Assembly (NCBI GenBank): GCA_002633005.1
Contig: NMRA01000074.1
Location: 703,966-747,020, forward strand
Length of the DNA stretch: 43,055 bases
From: Phoronis australis
Lineage: Eukaryota > Phoronida > Phoronidae
Direction: 5' to 3'
Shown one piece after another: positions 11,601-23,482 of this stretch. The notes under the pieces were generated by a model, which was not told where the DNA came from, did no database searches, and saw only the letters and a list, made by a program, of their open reading frames with translations. Both the position numbers and the translations under genes were made by a program. The stretch's first letter is position 1. Each line of letters opens with the position of its first letter.

Positions 11601-14522
11601 CAAAGTGATGCCAACTAAACTTAATGTGTGCTTGTCATGTTTCAGGTGCACAAATCCTGTGATATGGCCGCCTACAGTGGTCTCTCAGGCCTAGCCCTAA
11701 CAGCCAATACAGTCAGCTTGTCATCACTATTAAATAACCAAGTAAGTTCAGAGGCCACGAAAGACATGACTTAAGGTTACATGTATGTAGAACCGGGTTT
11801 GGCACATTTTGCAACATATCTCGGAAATGGCGGATAATAATAAGCATGCACAAAAGTTTTATAAGTGCTGTTAGGGAATGTTTCATGAAGCATTCCACGT
11901 TTGTATGAGGGCCACGAATAATTAAAATGAAAACTAAATAGTTCAGAAAAAGTGTAACAGCATTTTTGAAATTTACTTTGAATATTTATAACAAATGAAG
12001 TTTTATGATGTTATCTTATTCTGACATTTAACTTTTCAATTGTCTTTAGGACAACAACACTTTGATATACGGTTTGGATTTATCAGCACTAAATGTTTTG
12101 TCTTGCTTGTAAGAATTTGATTGTATAGTAGTTCCCTGACTCGCATCTTTGAACACCATCACCAGGGATTCATTTAGCGACTGTCATTGGTACGGTCAGA
12201 TTGAAAAAATGACAGCTTGCAAGTAACGGCCTGGAGAGAAACGAATTCCTGTTTCCTCAGTGAAAACCACACCTGAGCTAATTTTTGCATTTCTCATCAA
12301 TAACTTTTATTTGTTGTTTTAGTTAGATAAAATATTTAGACATCAATCAAGATCAAACTATTTCTATCAATTTTTACCATACATGACACTCCGACGATCG
12401 CAAATCCCGGCAACCACATTTCTTGGGAATAAGTCCCTGTCCTGTTACGTTGTGGAATCTCTGCGAATGTCAACCTCATCAATTTGGACCCCTGCTTTCC
12501 AAATCCTTGATGAGTCTCTGAACCTCGGAGACTTGAGAATTTATCATTCGGTGTTCGTATGTTCGTACACCCTGTTTCCTATGTGTTGCCGTATCTATTT
12601 CAGATTAGACTGTTCCAGACTAGTGCTACAAAAAGTGATATTGATCAAGCAGCCAAATATATTGGAGCTGGTGCCGCCACAGTCGGTGCTGCTGGATCAG
12701 GTGGGTGCTTAGGGGACTGAGGTGACTTGAGGGCAAAGTCAGCACCACTTTTAGCGACTAAAATACTTGTCTGTTAGTCTTGAGACCTCTTCATGCCAAT
12801 TGAACTTTGGTAGCAGAGGAGTGTATCTATACTGCGAGGTTTGTTGAGCCTTTCAGACTTGCTTCAGTAGTTCACGGCACCAGAGTTTGTGATGTGTGTC
12901 ATAAAATTCTGAAAATGTTATGTAGGAATACTGTGTTTAATTTTGGTGTATCCTGTATGTGGTGGAATAGTAAGTGATTTGAAGTGCTTATAGCTGTAGA
13001 ATGAGTCAGCCAAAGCCCTTGTTTGAACAGCTGTCTTGGGACACCTGGAATGGGCATAATTCAGGGCTTGGAATTTTCCGCGGAAACGCGGATTTCCGCT
13101 TTTTTCAAATGTTCTGTCCGCGTATTTTATGTTTCCGCGTAAAAAAATCGGATTTGATATAAAATTTCCGCGGAAAATTTCTTTCATACCGCCGCTTTGC
13201 CGACGACTTTCACCTCAAAAAGCAGAAGTTGCTCTTTATGTTTCGGAGGAACGTAAATTGTCAACATTGCCGGGGCATCTGGGATAGCGTGGTGGATTTC
13301 CTCAATGGCGGCTCGTGTGATTGTAAACCGCGGTGACAAACACTACGACTCTGCAGCCAAAAATGTTTGGAGGTGGGAGTGGCGGACGAGCTAAGACAGA
13401 TGCAGACGCACGCTTCCGGAGTTGGTACCGTAAAAATTTCTGCGTTTTTCGCCATTGGTCATTCCAAGCCCTGATAACTGACAGAAAGAACACTTTTTGG
13501 GGTTTCTCAAAAGTGCCATGTCTTTTTACTTTCCTTATCCACGGAAAAAATTTGAGTTGTCAAAAATGACCAAAAAGGGGTGATTTTGGCCATATTGTAC
13601 TAAAACTCACAAATTCACAACTTCCCTGTGCAAGAATACTCTTTCACTCTAGATTCCAGATAGCTTAGTTAAAATGTGTCTGTATCTAACCAAAGTTTTG
13701 GCAATGTCCTCTTGTCTGAAGGGTAGCTGGAGCCAAGAGTTCAAGACTCAACAAGGATGTGCTCTCAAAATGGAGGCACTTCTGTGTCCTAGTTGACCAG
13801 TGCACAGGCCAAACTTCTGGACTCAGTTTACTCAGAACAGCTTCAAGGCACTACGGAATACCATTTATGGCATTCAATTTCCATTTAATCCATAAAACCT
13901 GACCCACCCCATTTATTCATTTTTGGGGGAAGCTTCAAGGGCCTGTACCGTGATCTTAGAACCTAGTTAACTGGAAATTACTTTGTTTAAGTAAGCACAA
14001 CATAAGAAGCACTGGCTTCCTTTTGATGCCGTGTTCTAAGTCGCCCATGGGTAGAGGTCTTGGTATACCTTTCAAAAGCTTGTCTGTTTTTCTAATGCTG
14101 AAATTTTAATTTCTGAATGTAGTGGTATCAATTTATTGGTATTAATTTCTTCAAAAATCTCTGCTCTATTGTATGACAAAACGAAATTAAGAAATTATGA
14201 AAGTCATGTTCTATAGAAAGGTGTTGTTCATGTTCTGTGTTCCATTGCAATTCAAGGGATTGTGTGTGGCAAGACGTTTGTAAAATTGAAGCTGCTTTTC
14301 AAATCCACTGTGAAAGTGACATCATATGATCTACATTTGTAACGTGTTTGTTTTCAAGGTGCTGGTATCGGCAGTGTGTTCGGCAGCTTAGTTATCGGCT
14401 ACGCTAGGAACCCGTCGCTCAAGCAGCAGTTGTTCTCCTATGCTATCCTGGGTTTCGCCCTCTCCGAAGCTATGGGTCTCTTCTGTCTTATGATGGCCTT
14501 CCTTATTCTGTTTGCATTTTAA
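8678..14522 (+). CDS. ATP5MC: Mitochondrial ATP synthase F0 subunit c (proteolipid), complete, five coding exons
   Basis: Coding exons are 8678-8722, 10805-10879, 11646-11741, 12604-12700 and 14359-14522. All have GT/AG borders and matching phases (0, 0, 0, 1), giving 158 residues. Residues 1-83 are a mitochondrial targeting sequence rich in Ser, Arg and Leu, with a run of five Ser encoded by AGC triplets in exon 2. The mature protein starts about residue 84 ([20 protein letters not shown]) and is 75 residues, the family's usual size. It forms two helices joined by the polar loop ARNPSLKQQ. The proton-carrying Glu is in ALSEAMG of helix 2. This subunit builds the rotating c-ring of the inner-membrane ATP synthase. 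The leader and mature parts are split between exons much as in vertebrate genes. Start choice: first ATG after a plausible acceptor. Introns 1 and 4 carry transposon relics. Which vertebrate paralogue is closest cannot be judged. Confidence 0.97.
8903..9026. repeat. MITE with long terminal inverted repeats (about 124 bp)
   Basis: TGGCAC at 8903 and GTGCCA ending 9026 bound two arms of about 37 bp. They share CGGATATAATGGACCCTAAT on the left with ATTATATCCG and related sequence on the right, with a few mismatches. The centre holds ATAACGGTCGTTAT, itself a palindrome. T-rich runs flank both sides and could hide a target duplication. No coding capacity. It lies in intron 1 of the ATP synthase gene. 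Confidence 0.8.
9590..9636. repeat. Strong hairpin, 20-bp stem and 7-nt loop
   Basis: CTGCTGCCTGGCCTTCGATT (9590-9609) pairs with AATTGAAGGCCAGGCAGCAG (9617-9636) at 19 of 20 positions around the loop GGTATCT. Weaker pairing (TTT/AA and CCC/GGG) may extend the stem outward by about 12 nt on each side. It sits in intron 1 of the ATP synthase gene on the transcribed strand. It could be a foldback element or a structured intronic RNA; the sequence alone does not decide. Confidence 0.8.
13062..13473. mobile_element. Non-autonomous hAT-like element (412 bp)
   Basis: The termini are CAGGGCTTGGAAT at 13062 and its exact inverse ATTCCAAGCCCTG ending 13473; CAGGG ends are typical of hAT elements. Flanks are ATAATT on the left and ATAACT on the right, a possible degenerate target duplication, although hATs usually duplicate 8 bp. 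Inside, several CCGCG-rich short repeats (TTCCGCGGAAA, TTTCCGCG) lie near the left end. The 78-codon plus-strand frame at 13333 matches no transposase that I recognise. It lies in intron 4 of the ATP synthase gene. Confidence 0.65.
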
Positions 14523-14965
14523 CGTGACACAGCTCTTTAAAAAAATATGTATAACAAGAGGCACACGAACACACACGTGCGAACGGTCGAGTTTGTATCT
14601 AAATTAATCTTGAGAGTGTGCTAATGTGATCCTAGAGGACTATCGAGGTTTGTTTGTAGATTATCGCCATTGCAAAGTGGGAACAGGAATAGTGTTGGTT
14701 GATTTTGTGTTTTTCCATTGAGATCAAGTCTAAGAAAAGTGTACAGTGTTTTCGTTTGTAATGCATTTGAAATATGATCGACTGGCTGGCTGGTGAGTTT
14801 TACACTGGTTTGTGTAAGCGTTTCTCAGCCTTTGCAGTTGCAAATCCACCTTAGAGGCATGTGAAAGATAGAAATGCACTGTATGCGTGTTCTGATTCCT
14901 CATAGTTTTGCAGTGAGTTGTACAGATGAGTTATCATAGGTGAATGGATGTGTTATTGGGTTCCC

Positions 14966-14971
14966 AATAAA
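14966..14971 (+). terminator. Polyadenylation signal of the ATP synthase c gene
   Basis: AATAAA lies 444 bp after the stop codon and is followed within about 25 bp by a possible cleavage region. This would give a 3' UTR of about 0.46 kb. Confidence 0.65.
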
Positions 14972-14999
14972 ACAAACACGTATCTTTCAACCACCTGAC

Positions 15000-15744
15000 G
15001 TTTTTATTTTAAATTATTTAGGGCGTAATTTACAGCATTCTCCCTCTCGATGCTCCCATTTCAGCCGTTAGTGCCCAAATAATGCTGCCTTGGGGAAGCT
15101 GGACTCGACAACTTAACACATAACTTAGTGTGAAATAAATTTTTGGTGTTTGGAGAACGACCAGGGGACTGCAAAAAAGATGACTGGAGAGGAAGCGGAA
15201 ACGTCACTTGCCTGGCGAGGCTTTAGGTAATACTGAGGATGCCTTGGGGCTTGCTCGTGTTCAAGCTTGGCAAGGATTCGTGTGGGTTCAACACTCGCGT
15301 AAATCGCAACCCTGGTAGATCAGTTTCCACCTGTCGGCCTTTCCCGTTGGCGAAACTGTCTTTAATAGGAAAATTTCGATAATTTAATTTTGAAGCATAA
15401 AAATTGCCCTGAAATAATACATAGGCAACTTGTGCTAGCCTAAATCCCAAGAGTTCTAAGACTAAGGGAGCATTCACTTATACGTTGTCACTCGAGGTGT
15501 TAGGAAAGATGATTGATGTTGGGAGATGGGGTTGTTACTTCATGATGTGGTTTATTGGAAAATCTCCAGCACAGTGCAGTACATGTCGTTGGGTTGCTGG
15601 TTCATCTATTGTTCACCCATAAGCCATGGCGCAGCATTGAAAAACGTGGAGCTATAGTCCTCCACCCCAGGCCCCAAAGGTGCGCGGCCATGTTCAAGCT
15701 TCCAAGAATTGACGTTTCACTAGACTTCTAAACATATACACAGA
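15000..15744. other. Intergenic DNA, no gene seen
   Basis: No conserved ORF, RNA gene or clear repeat. An 84-codon minus-strand frame at 15223-15477 has no recognisable features. Confidence 0.5.
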
Positions 15745-15975
15745 CCAGTGGCGGTTCTAGGATATCGTAGGGGGGTGGGGCAACAATTTGTCTCGGCCAA
15801 GCGCACAAAGCACGATTGCAAGCGCGCACCTCGAATTTCCGTGGATGTGGACTTCACATCCATGGAAATTCTAGTAAAACAGTCGGAAGACTTGAAAAAA
15901 AGACATGTCATCGATTGCGCCGGCGGTCTCAATCGGACACTTGCGATGCGGTTCTGAGCCCTCCCCCCACCCTCC
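15745..15975. repeat. Fragment of a G-rich-ended transposon
   Basis: It begins CAGTGGCGGTTCTAGG followed by a G-rich tract, a kind of start shared with the element at 35.7 kb and common in animal hAT-like MITEs. A C-rich tract follows at about 15960-15985, but no matching CACTG end is visible, so the right side looks truncated or diverged. Confidence 0.4.
15833..15871. repeat. Near-perfect 17-bp hairpin
   Basis: GAATTTCCGTGGATGTG (15833-15849) and CACATCCATGGAAATTC (15855-15871) pair with one G-T wobble or mismatch around the loop GACTT. It sits inside the transposon-like fragment. Confidence 0.8.
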
Positions 15976-16409
15976 CCTCGCCCGCATGTTAATTACCGAC
16001 GTTAATTAGTAAACTCAATATTTCCTCGCGCTCTTACTGTTTTATTTTTTTGCGGCAGCCGAGAGTGGGGAGGGGCCTATGCAGACAAACGTCAGCCCCA
16101 CTCGTGTCTATCACTGACAATCGTCATAGTGACTAAGCGCATAAGGTTATAATTGGGACATCATGTTATGCTGGGGATGAGAATTTACATTGTTAACTTG
16201 GAAATAACCGCTTGGCAAACTACTTAGAGAGGCTTTATCTGACTACGCGTCGTCACAATCGGAAGACACGCTTCACAACACTACGCATGCAGTGTTGCGA
16301 CGGATTTTTTTCGTTATTACATTACTTTGCTTTCATACTATACCTCAAATTTCACTGTTAAATCACATTTTGCTCTCCAGATTGCTTATTCAGTGGAGAC
16401 TGGCCACAG

Positions 16410-16667
16410 TTACGGCAAATGTTGCATCATAGCCCTGCACCCACTGCTGCACCGCAAACGGTGTGCTTCAAGGGGTATTTTGCTATCATAAACATGACCA
16501 TTAGATAGTGTAGAATGCGTTGAATCCGTCCGCCGGAAGGCGTCGTCTCTATAAAAACGATTTGCCAAAATTCCTGAAAATCCTCCAAGAGACACCGAAG
16601 ACACAAACACGAACGTAGAAAGTAAAATTGCAGTCACTGTTACACACAATGGTAGACCTATAGCCAT
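16410..16667 (-). CDS. Candidate small secreted protein, 85 residues
   Basis: I do not recognise this protein. The frame opens with ATG in a good context (GGGACC before ATGG) and begins MAIGLPLCVTVTAILLSTFV, then FVSSVS. This is a convincing signal peptide or signal anchor of about 26 residues. The remainder is hydrophilic, has basic pairs (RR at about residue 46) and ends with a Cys-x3-Cys pair (RCSSGC) before the stop. It could be a small secreted peptide precursor, the first exon of a longer protein, or a chance ORF. No polyadenylation signal or splice partner was identified. The surrounding DNA is repeat-rich, which lowers confidence. Confidence 0.3.
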   Translation of the reverse strand: MAIGLPLCVTVTAILLSTFVFVSSVSLGGFSGILANRFYRDDAFRRTDSTHSTLSNGHVYDSKIPLEAHRLRCSSGCRAMMQHLP

Positions 16668-17708
16668 GGTCCCACAATTACAGTTGTCACAGTTGTCTGA
16701 CTTGTCCGGAAATCAGCGACAGCCCTGTCCTCATCAGGAACACATCTGCTAAGCTTCAGTGAGGTAGATAGGGGCCTACACTGTTCGAGCCGTGTTCCTC
16801 TTTAAAATGTGAAAATTTTAATATGTCTTACATATGACCTACTACTAGAGAAAAAGCAAAGAGAACTGTTTTTGTGTGTGACTATTTTTTTAACAAAAAA
16901 CGTATTTGAATTTTTCCGCAGAAAGATCGTTTTTCTTGGTGGCTTTTCCAAAAAATGCTGTCACAGATTTCAAAATCTTTCAATATAAGCAGGCAATCCA
17001 GAGCACTTGGCATAGTTGAACGAGGTACCAACATATGGCAAAAGAAGCACTTAAAGTCCTTGTCTCACGCGTTGTTAACCCTTATTACATGGTTAGAAGA
17101 TGTTATAAGGATCCAAGAAGTACCTACCCCATAACTAATACACGATCCGTACTCGAAAACAGTTTAAATGAATGCGCCACTCACGATTCGCACCCGAAGA
17201 AACACCGCCATTTTGAACTTGCCGCGAACCCGGAAGTACAATTCATTCAGGAACCCAGGCCGAGAAAACGCCGTCAGTGCGACTGGAGCAGTGCCTGTAC
17301 TGTTACCAGCCAGCAAACGGGGATAAAAAAAATCGACAGCGCGCCTTAATTTTGATAAAATCAAACTACGGACAATTTTATGGAATTTGCTGAAGAAATG
17401 TGGCGAATAAATTTTGACAGAAATTATTTTGCTAGACTCGGGACCGCAGCCTATCGGACCCGGTGCGGATCGAGACCAGACACTGGCGAACGGTAAATGC
17501 ATGCGGTTGCAAGCTGTTTTGTCGAAGTAAAATGGTCAAATGATAAATGCTGCATATATTCAAGGGTAGTTTCAGACACTTGCATGAAATTACGGGCTGG
17601 TTAGTCCTGTGTCACACTGCCGCGGCAGACCTTAGTTAGCCTCAGTCACCAGCTACCAGTGAAGACTATAGTCAAAATACAGCTTGTTAGTAGGCCTATA
17701 CAGCCTCC

Positions 17709-17850
17709 CGTTCAGTAGCGCTAGGACCTCGCTAAGAAGCAAGACTTCGCGAGATTACGTGAGATATTGCCGTGTATTTTAAATGAGAACATGTGACTTT
17801 GACTAGGATTTTGCAAGGTCCTAGCGTAGGTCCTAGCGTCTACTGAACGC
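17709..17850. repeat. MITE with inverted repeats (about 141 bp)
   Basis: The left end CGTTCAGTAGCGCTAGGACC and the right end (inverse, CGTTCAGTAGACGCTAGGACC in part) form imperfect arms of about 28 bp. The right arm carries one extra A, and its CCTAGCG motif is repeated twice. No coding capacity and no clear target duplication. Confidence 0.75.
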
Positions 17851-19309
17851 ACGCCAGCTTTGCGCCAAGACTACCCTTAGGCCTAACTGGTCGCTGGCCA
17901 CAAACACAAAAAACACGAAAATTGAACAAAGTTTCTTTTTTGTAGCAACGTTTGTCAAAATGTATCAACGTTAAATCTTCACAAATTACAAAGTAGCCGA
18001 TTGAACATGCCTTTCAGTTCAGCAAAAGTCGACATTGTAGGTGCCGCCAGAAATGAGACGAAGTCCAACGGGAATGTGAGCACATTTATCTCTTAATGAG
18101 TAACAACTGCGAGGCTGAAATTTGGTGAACACTGTTGAATCGTGCAGAATAGTAAGTAAAGATATGTCTAACTAAATTTCACCGTAATTTGTTGGCGAAA
18201 ACAATTTACACAAAGTTTTAAACTCGTAACTTATCCCGCTGTCCTCCAATATGGCCGACGCGATCCAAACAAAGTGACCCAAATTTCGCCACAAAACTTG
18301 CAATAACTTTACACTGCTTGCCCCGATTTTGATACTTTTTCGATTTTTGCTGAGTAGAATGTAATACCTTTCCGATGATAGTAAAGTACTTTTTAAAAAC
18401 GAGGAAAAAAATAAAATCGAAAAAAAATTGGTTCGACCCATATTGGTTCCTAGGTTCGACCCGCCTACGTAAGGAACTAAACACCAATGCTATTTTAACA
18501 TACTAAGTACGCGTAACATTCCAAAAAATCAACGACCACTAAATACAAACTATAAATACACTACATATGCAAACGAATCACGATATATTACTAATAAAAC
18601 AAAATAATGAAGACTTTTCGAGCAAGCCATAGCGCATTCAGTTACAAGGAAAAAATGGCGGCGTTCAGGACAAGTTCCTGAACTGATGAGCCGGAAATGT
18701 GGGTACGGAAATAACCGATGACAACCGGTAATCATACGCTCAGAGAGAAGGGTCAAATACTGTTAAAAAATCGCATTTGGCAAGAAAGGCGAAAAGAATA
18801 TAAAGAAAGGGTGTCGAAAATAAGAATTTATGTAGTAAGTATTTTCGGATACTAGAACCACATGGGCAGTTTGCAACAAGGACTTTAAGAGTCCACCTGT
18901 TTAGTCTATTGTGCTTTTGGACGAAGGGTCTTTGTGTAGTGGTGTGATAACTGGTCAATTTATGGTGTAAGCTCCCAGATTCTTACAGTATGCTACATTA
19001 AAGCCTGATGAGCAGCTCTATTAGGAATTTTCATTGATCGAGAGACGTGGTTAAAATGATAAGTATGCACTTTTGAAGTACATTACTTTTTGTCACGAAC
19101 ATGTACACGAATAATAATGTTTTTACAGTATAAAAATTCAAAAACTGTAAAAAATCCAAAATTCAGTGTTTACAAGCCCCGTAGTGAGCGTTTGAGCAGT
19201 TTGTCGGAGTAAAGTGGCGGATGGCAAAAACGGACGCAGGATATGTCGAACCCGCTACACAATGAGAAAGCATCGTCTCCTTAATAGAAACTCCTGATTT
19301 TCAAGAATG
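17851..19309. other. Repeat-like intergenic DNA, no gene seen
   Basis: Contains strings typical of dispersed non-coding repeats (for example CAATATGGCCGACGCGATCC at about 18247, and a doubled TTCGACCC motif near 18430). No conserved ORF or RNA gene is seen. Confidence 0.45.
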
Positions 19310-19806
19310 GTCCAAGTAACAGAGCCAAACGTAAAAAATATATAATTGCCATGCACTATAGGAGTCATAGCTCTAGTCGGATTAGTCTGAAATTCCTCGT
19401 CATCTTGTGTCGCTGTCCTCCACAGGAACACATCTTCCAAATTTCAAAAAGATCCTCTAAAGCGTTAGGGGATACAGGTATGGACGCAAAAAACGAAATT
19501 GCCACTGAGGTAGCGCCAGAGCAGTAAAGCCCGTTTAAAAATCAACGTCAGTTGCGGTGTTTCCATCAGAAAGAAATTTGCAAATATTCATAATGATCCG
19601 AATTGTTTACCAGATAGAAACGCTAACGACAAAAACGTACTAAAAAATTAAAATGGCCACCAGGTGGTGCAAAATGCGTTACGTGTAAATCCGCCCGCCT
19701 CATCGCCTCCTTAGTACTGTCAAGTCTTGAACGTCCACTAAGTTAAAAAATTCATAAAAATTAAAATTGTCATTATAGGTCAGAGCGGTAGTCGGTTCGG
19801 GCCGAA
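19310..19806 (+). repeat. Dispersed repeat, copy A of an inverted pair
   Basis: Its inverse is present at 22991-23482. Shared blocks in the same order include AACAGAGCCAAAC, CAAATTTCAAAAAGATCC, CATAATGATCC, a TGGCCACCAGGTGG-type block, ATCGCCTCC and AGAGCGGTAGTCGG. By eye identity is moderate with small indels. No coding sequence is recognisable in either copy. Confidence 0.75.
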
Positions 19807-20892
19807 ATTGGCATCGTTCTCTAATGGCTTAACAAACCGGCTTGGTTCCTCTGTCTTTTTCTATTAACGCTGTCATTTTTTGTATTGTGGTAACATATTT
19901 TTAAACCAGTCAGGTATGCTATATGATAATTACTTATCAATTTAGTAAATTACTTATCTTCGCGGCTTTTGGTATAATCATCAAGAACTGACGAAGGGCT
20001 TTCTAATGAAGTGGCTCTTATGCAATTCGATTGAAAAACAGCGGAGTTGAGGGAAGTTTTTATGACAGAAAATTCCATAGCAAGTACATACACCGGAACA
20101 AACGAATGCAAACAAATCTCACGTATCAGCGGCCGCATGATCGAAGTTAGCATTCCAAGGCTAGTGTTGTATGGCAAAATTATAGAAATCTACAGTAGTG
20201 AAACAAGGCAACTCAATGGATTTTATTTCATTGTGGCGATGGCTAGTCCTGTTAACATTAAAATATGGTTTCTATACATGTAGTTAATGAGACCACAAAC
20301 GGTGGCAGTTATATAGAAAAAAACTTCTTTAAAACATGTTTGTGTTTAGGTTTTGCCGGTGGAGTTACATTCAATAATATAAAACTACCTGTTCGATATT
20401 TGCCTGTATAGTATTCGTTGAAGAGTGGCGAGATAATAAGACTTACGTGCCCCAGGCACCTGAAGTGCAGTTTGAACAGTTGTGCTATCACCGTACAGTG
20501 AAAGTTTGAGCTTTCAAGATGTCAAACTGTCACAATTACTATTGAACAACTGTGTAGTAGCGGCTGTTTGTGGTCTTACGCAGGAGAAGCGGCCCACACA
20601 ACCAACAATGTGGGACTGGGCTAAAATCCATGCGATAAGATTGCTCAAGATCGAAAATACGGAAGTTCGGCAAATTGCGAGACCTCTATCTCATCGGAAA
20701 CACTATGTTTTCGTAACCTTAGTGTGAGATAAAGATACCCTCAGACACAGCGCCACCTATACTGCAACTTTCGTTTAGCACTGTGATAGAGTGTGACAAA
20801 GGACACTAAAGACTGCCAAAGACATTTTGCTCAAAAGATGGCGCGCAAGTTACTTCAGTCAGCTACTTTTCGTGATCATCATTTGCACAATT
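19807..20892. other. DNA between the inverted repeat copies, no gene seen
   Basis: Only short ORFs without recognisable features. The arms of the inverted pair are about 3.2 kb apart, and nothing between them looks like a transposase. Confidence 0.5.
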
Positions 20893-21047
20893 CTGGGCCG
20901 AGTTGCATAAAAGTTATACGCTGAATAACAACAATGACGTCGCATTATCACGCGTCACGTTGTTATTGTTGAACAATGCACCAGACGTCACGCAACAATC
21001 AAACTTATCCAACGGATAACATTTGAAGCTTTATGCAACCCAGCCCT
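20893..21047. repeat. MITE with GTTGCATAAA-type termini (about 155 bp)
   Basis: The left end CTGGGCCGAGTTGCATAAA is matched by the inverse CAGGGCTGGGTTGCATAAA at the right. The interior is largely self-complementary (AACAACAATGACGTCGC against GCGTCACGTTGTTATTGTT, and two ATAAC/GTTAT blocks). Non-coding. Confidence 0.75.
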
Positions 21048-21887
21048 GGTGTATATTTGAACTTATCTGCCCAGCTAATTCATTGTCCTTGGGTTCAAGC
21101 ATTACGACAAAAGCATTTTCAAGATATTAAACTGTACACTAGCCTCAGTTCTTTTAAACCCGCCAGCTAAGGTGGTCGAAAGTCACTAAAAACTTTTTAA
21201 CGCGACAGTTTGAGTTTTTAGTCATAAATTTAGTCAAAAGCAACTGTTCTAGTTGTCCCTCGGACGAAACACCAACTGAACACTTTGCAGAGATATGAGC
21301 AGTCATCAGGTGATTTTGACACCGTATGTTACATCGTTCCAATCGCAAACATCTAACCGTGATCAGTTATGAGACCATCACTGAGTTTGTTAGTGTAGGG
21401 AATATTAGTGGCTCTGTCTAACAGACTCTCTCATAGACTATGCCTTTGACATAGGCTGCGGTTTTGGCTAAATGGGCTACCGACTACGCAAAAATAGTTT
21501 ACCATCATGCTTGTATAGGGCAACACGATGATTTTCTCATTAATGACTTTTGTGGACATAAGTACGGGAAAAGTCGAACAAGATCAATTTTTGTGAGAGC
21601 TGGCCTACTGACCACGTACGTCTTGCAACGTACCGCCGGCACGACAATGACTTGCGACAATGATCACGTATAAAGCACGTACACCTCCGGCTAATTTTTA
21701 AGGGAGGTTCACACTTTCCCCCCCATCTTCTCTGTCAGCTGCCATGATGATATAAACCACCCAACCAGCCCCTGATGCCATCGCAGCCACACCCCGACCC
21801 TGTTTTTGGAAGAACCGACATTCGTTGGAGATTCCGTCTTTATACTTCTAATGACAAACTAATGTCGCTTTGTAATAGGGAGAGAGT

Positions 21888-22079
21888 GGGGCACTATGAG
21901 CCAATTTTCAAATAATTGGTCTCTACATCTAAATAAAGAAACTAATTCCAGAAACTAAAACAAGATAATAAACTACAATGTGTCCTTATTGTATACAATA
22001 AAATTAAAGACAACTGAAAAAAGTTCAACATGTTTTTTTGGTATTTTACGTTAGTCATTCAAATGGCTCAAAGTACCCC
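21888..22079. repeat. MITE-like element with GGGGCACT termini (about 190 bp)
   Basis: GGGGCACTATGAGCCAATTT at the left matches the inverse GGGGTACTTTGAGCCATTTG at the right, arms of about 25 bp. A further CGGGGCACTTTGTAC follows at 22084, suggesting a second copy of the terminus. The interior is AT-rich and non-coding. Confidence 0.7.
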
Positions 22080-22084
22080 AACTA

Positions 22085-22990
22085 CGGGGCACTTTGTACA
22101 GTCAACAAAACGCATTCAATATCTTAAAAGTACATTTGTTTACTTAAAAATGTCTTTGGCTTGATATTTGATACTGTTTGACGAAATAAGGTATAAACTA
22201 ACTACCAGTTTAACCCAAATTTTACTCTAAATACGAGTCACACTTAAAGTTTCCAACACCGATGTACATGTACGATGTGCATGCTTCGTGGGCCCAGTCA
22301 TGGCAGGTTTTGCACTGTATCCAATCTCCTGTAATTGGTTCCACATATTGTTCATTGCATATCAGGCAGTAGTAATTTCTGACAAGGGATATGCCATCTC
22401 CCTTCCACCGACAATGCTTTACTGCCGGAATCGCTTTGGCTGTGAGAGGTCATGGATAATGTGCCCGGCCGGGTTGATATTTTTAGTTCTTTGACATTCT
22501 TTTTCGATCTAATCAGCTTTTTTTCAGGGCTGCTTGTCAGCACCTTTGCATATCCACGTTGGCGATTTTTGATGCTGTGGCTGCAGCCGCGTGGAAAAAT
22601 GCGGTATTAGACGGATGTCTAATAGGTCATCGATAGAACAATCTCACTGTCGTACATTCCTTTATAAGTCTTCCGTTGTTATTTTCTAACCATTTTCTAC
22701 AATAAAGTTGCATCAAAATACTTAAAACTGTCTCCATTTGCCGCTGTTGCATTCAACAAGTAGCAGTATGCCATTTCACATTCAAACCAAAAAAGGAGTA
22801 TAGGGCTGGGAAAACAAAATGTTTTAATAAGGCCGGTCTTTTTAAGCGCCCACATATCTATGTATGGCCGTCATCTCTGACCAACGTCCGCTGTTGTATG
22901 TTGTAAATGCCTTGCACGATCCAGCTTAATACGATTTGGCAGATGTCTATCTATAATGTATACATGTACAAAAACGACGACGAATATTTT
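22085..22990. other. Intergenic DNA, no gene seen
   Basis: No conserved ORF or RNA gene. Short overlapping ORFs at 22288-22543 have no recognisable features. Confidence 0.5.
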
Positions 22991-23482
22991 GCGGGCCAAT
23001 CCGACTACCGCTCTGCCCTCTGGTGGCAATTTTAGCTTTTAATGTTTGCCTCTGCACCTTTTGATTGGTTTGGTGGATTTTCACAAAATTTGACACGGTG
23101 TTTTTGTTATGGAGGCGATGACGCTTTCCAGATCTCGGACGGATTTCCCGTACTTTGCGCCACCTGGTAGCCATTTTAGTACGCTGTAGTCGTTAGACAC
23201 TATACGCTAAACAAATCAAAGGATCATTATGAACATCGACAGACTTGTTCCTGTTGAGAAGACCGCAAATGACCATGGATTTCGGTCGGGTATTATTGCT
23301 TTGAAACCCTTTCAATTTTTGTGTCCATAGCTGTATTCTCCTTAACTCTTTGAAGGATCTTTTTGAAATTTGGCAGATCTGTTCCTACGGAGAAAGCAAC
23401 AGCAGGTTTCAAACAATCTGACTGCAGCTGTGACCTCTTAGTGCCTTCTAATTTTTTAAGGTTTGCCCCTGTTATTTTTTAT
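22991..23482 (-). repeat. Dispersed repeat, copy B of the inverted pair
   Basis: Inverse of 19310-19806, with the same blocks in the same order when read on the minus strand. A 75-codon minus-strand frame (22947-23174) is an open stretch of the repeat, not a recognisable gene. Confidence 0.75.
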
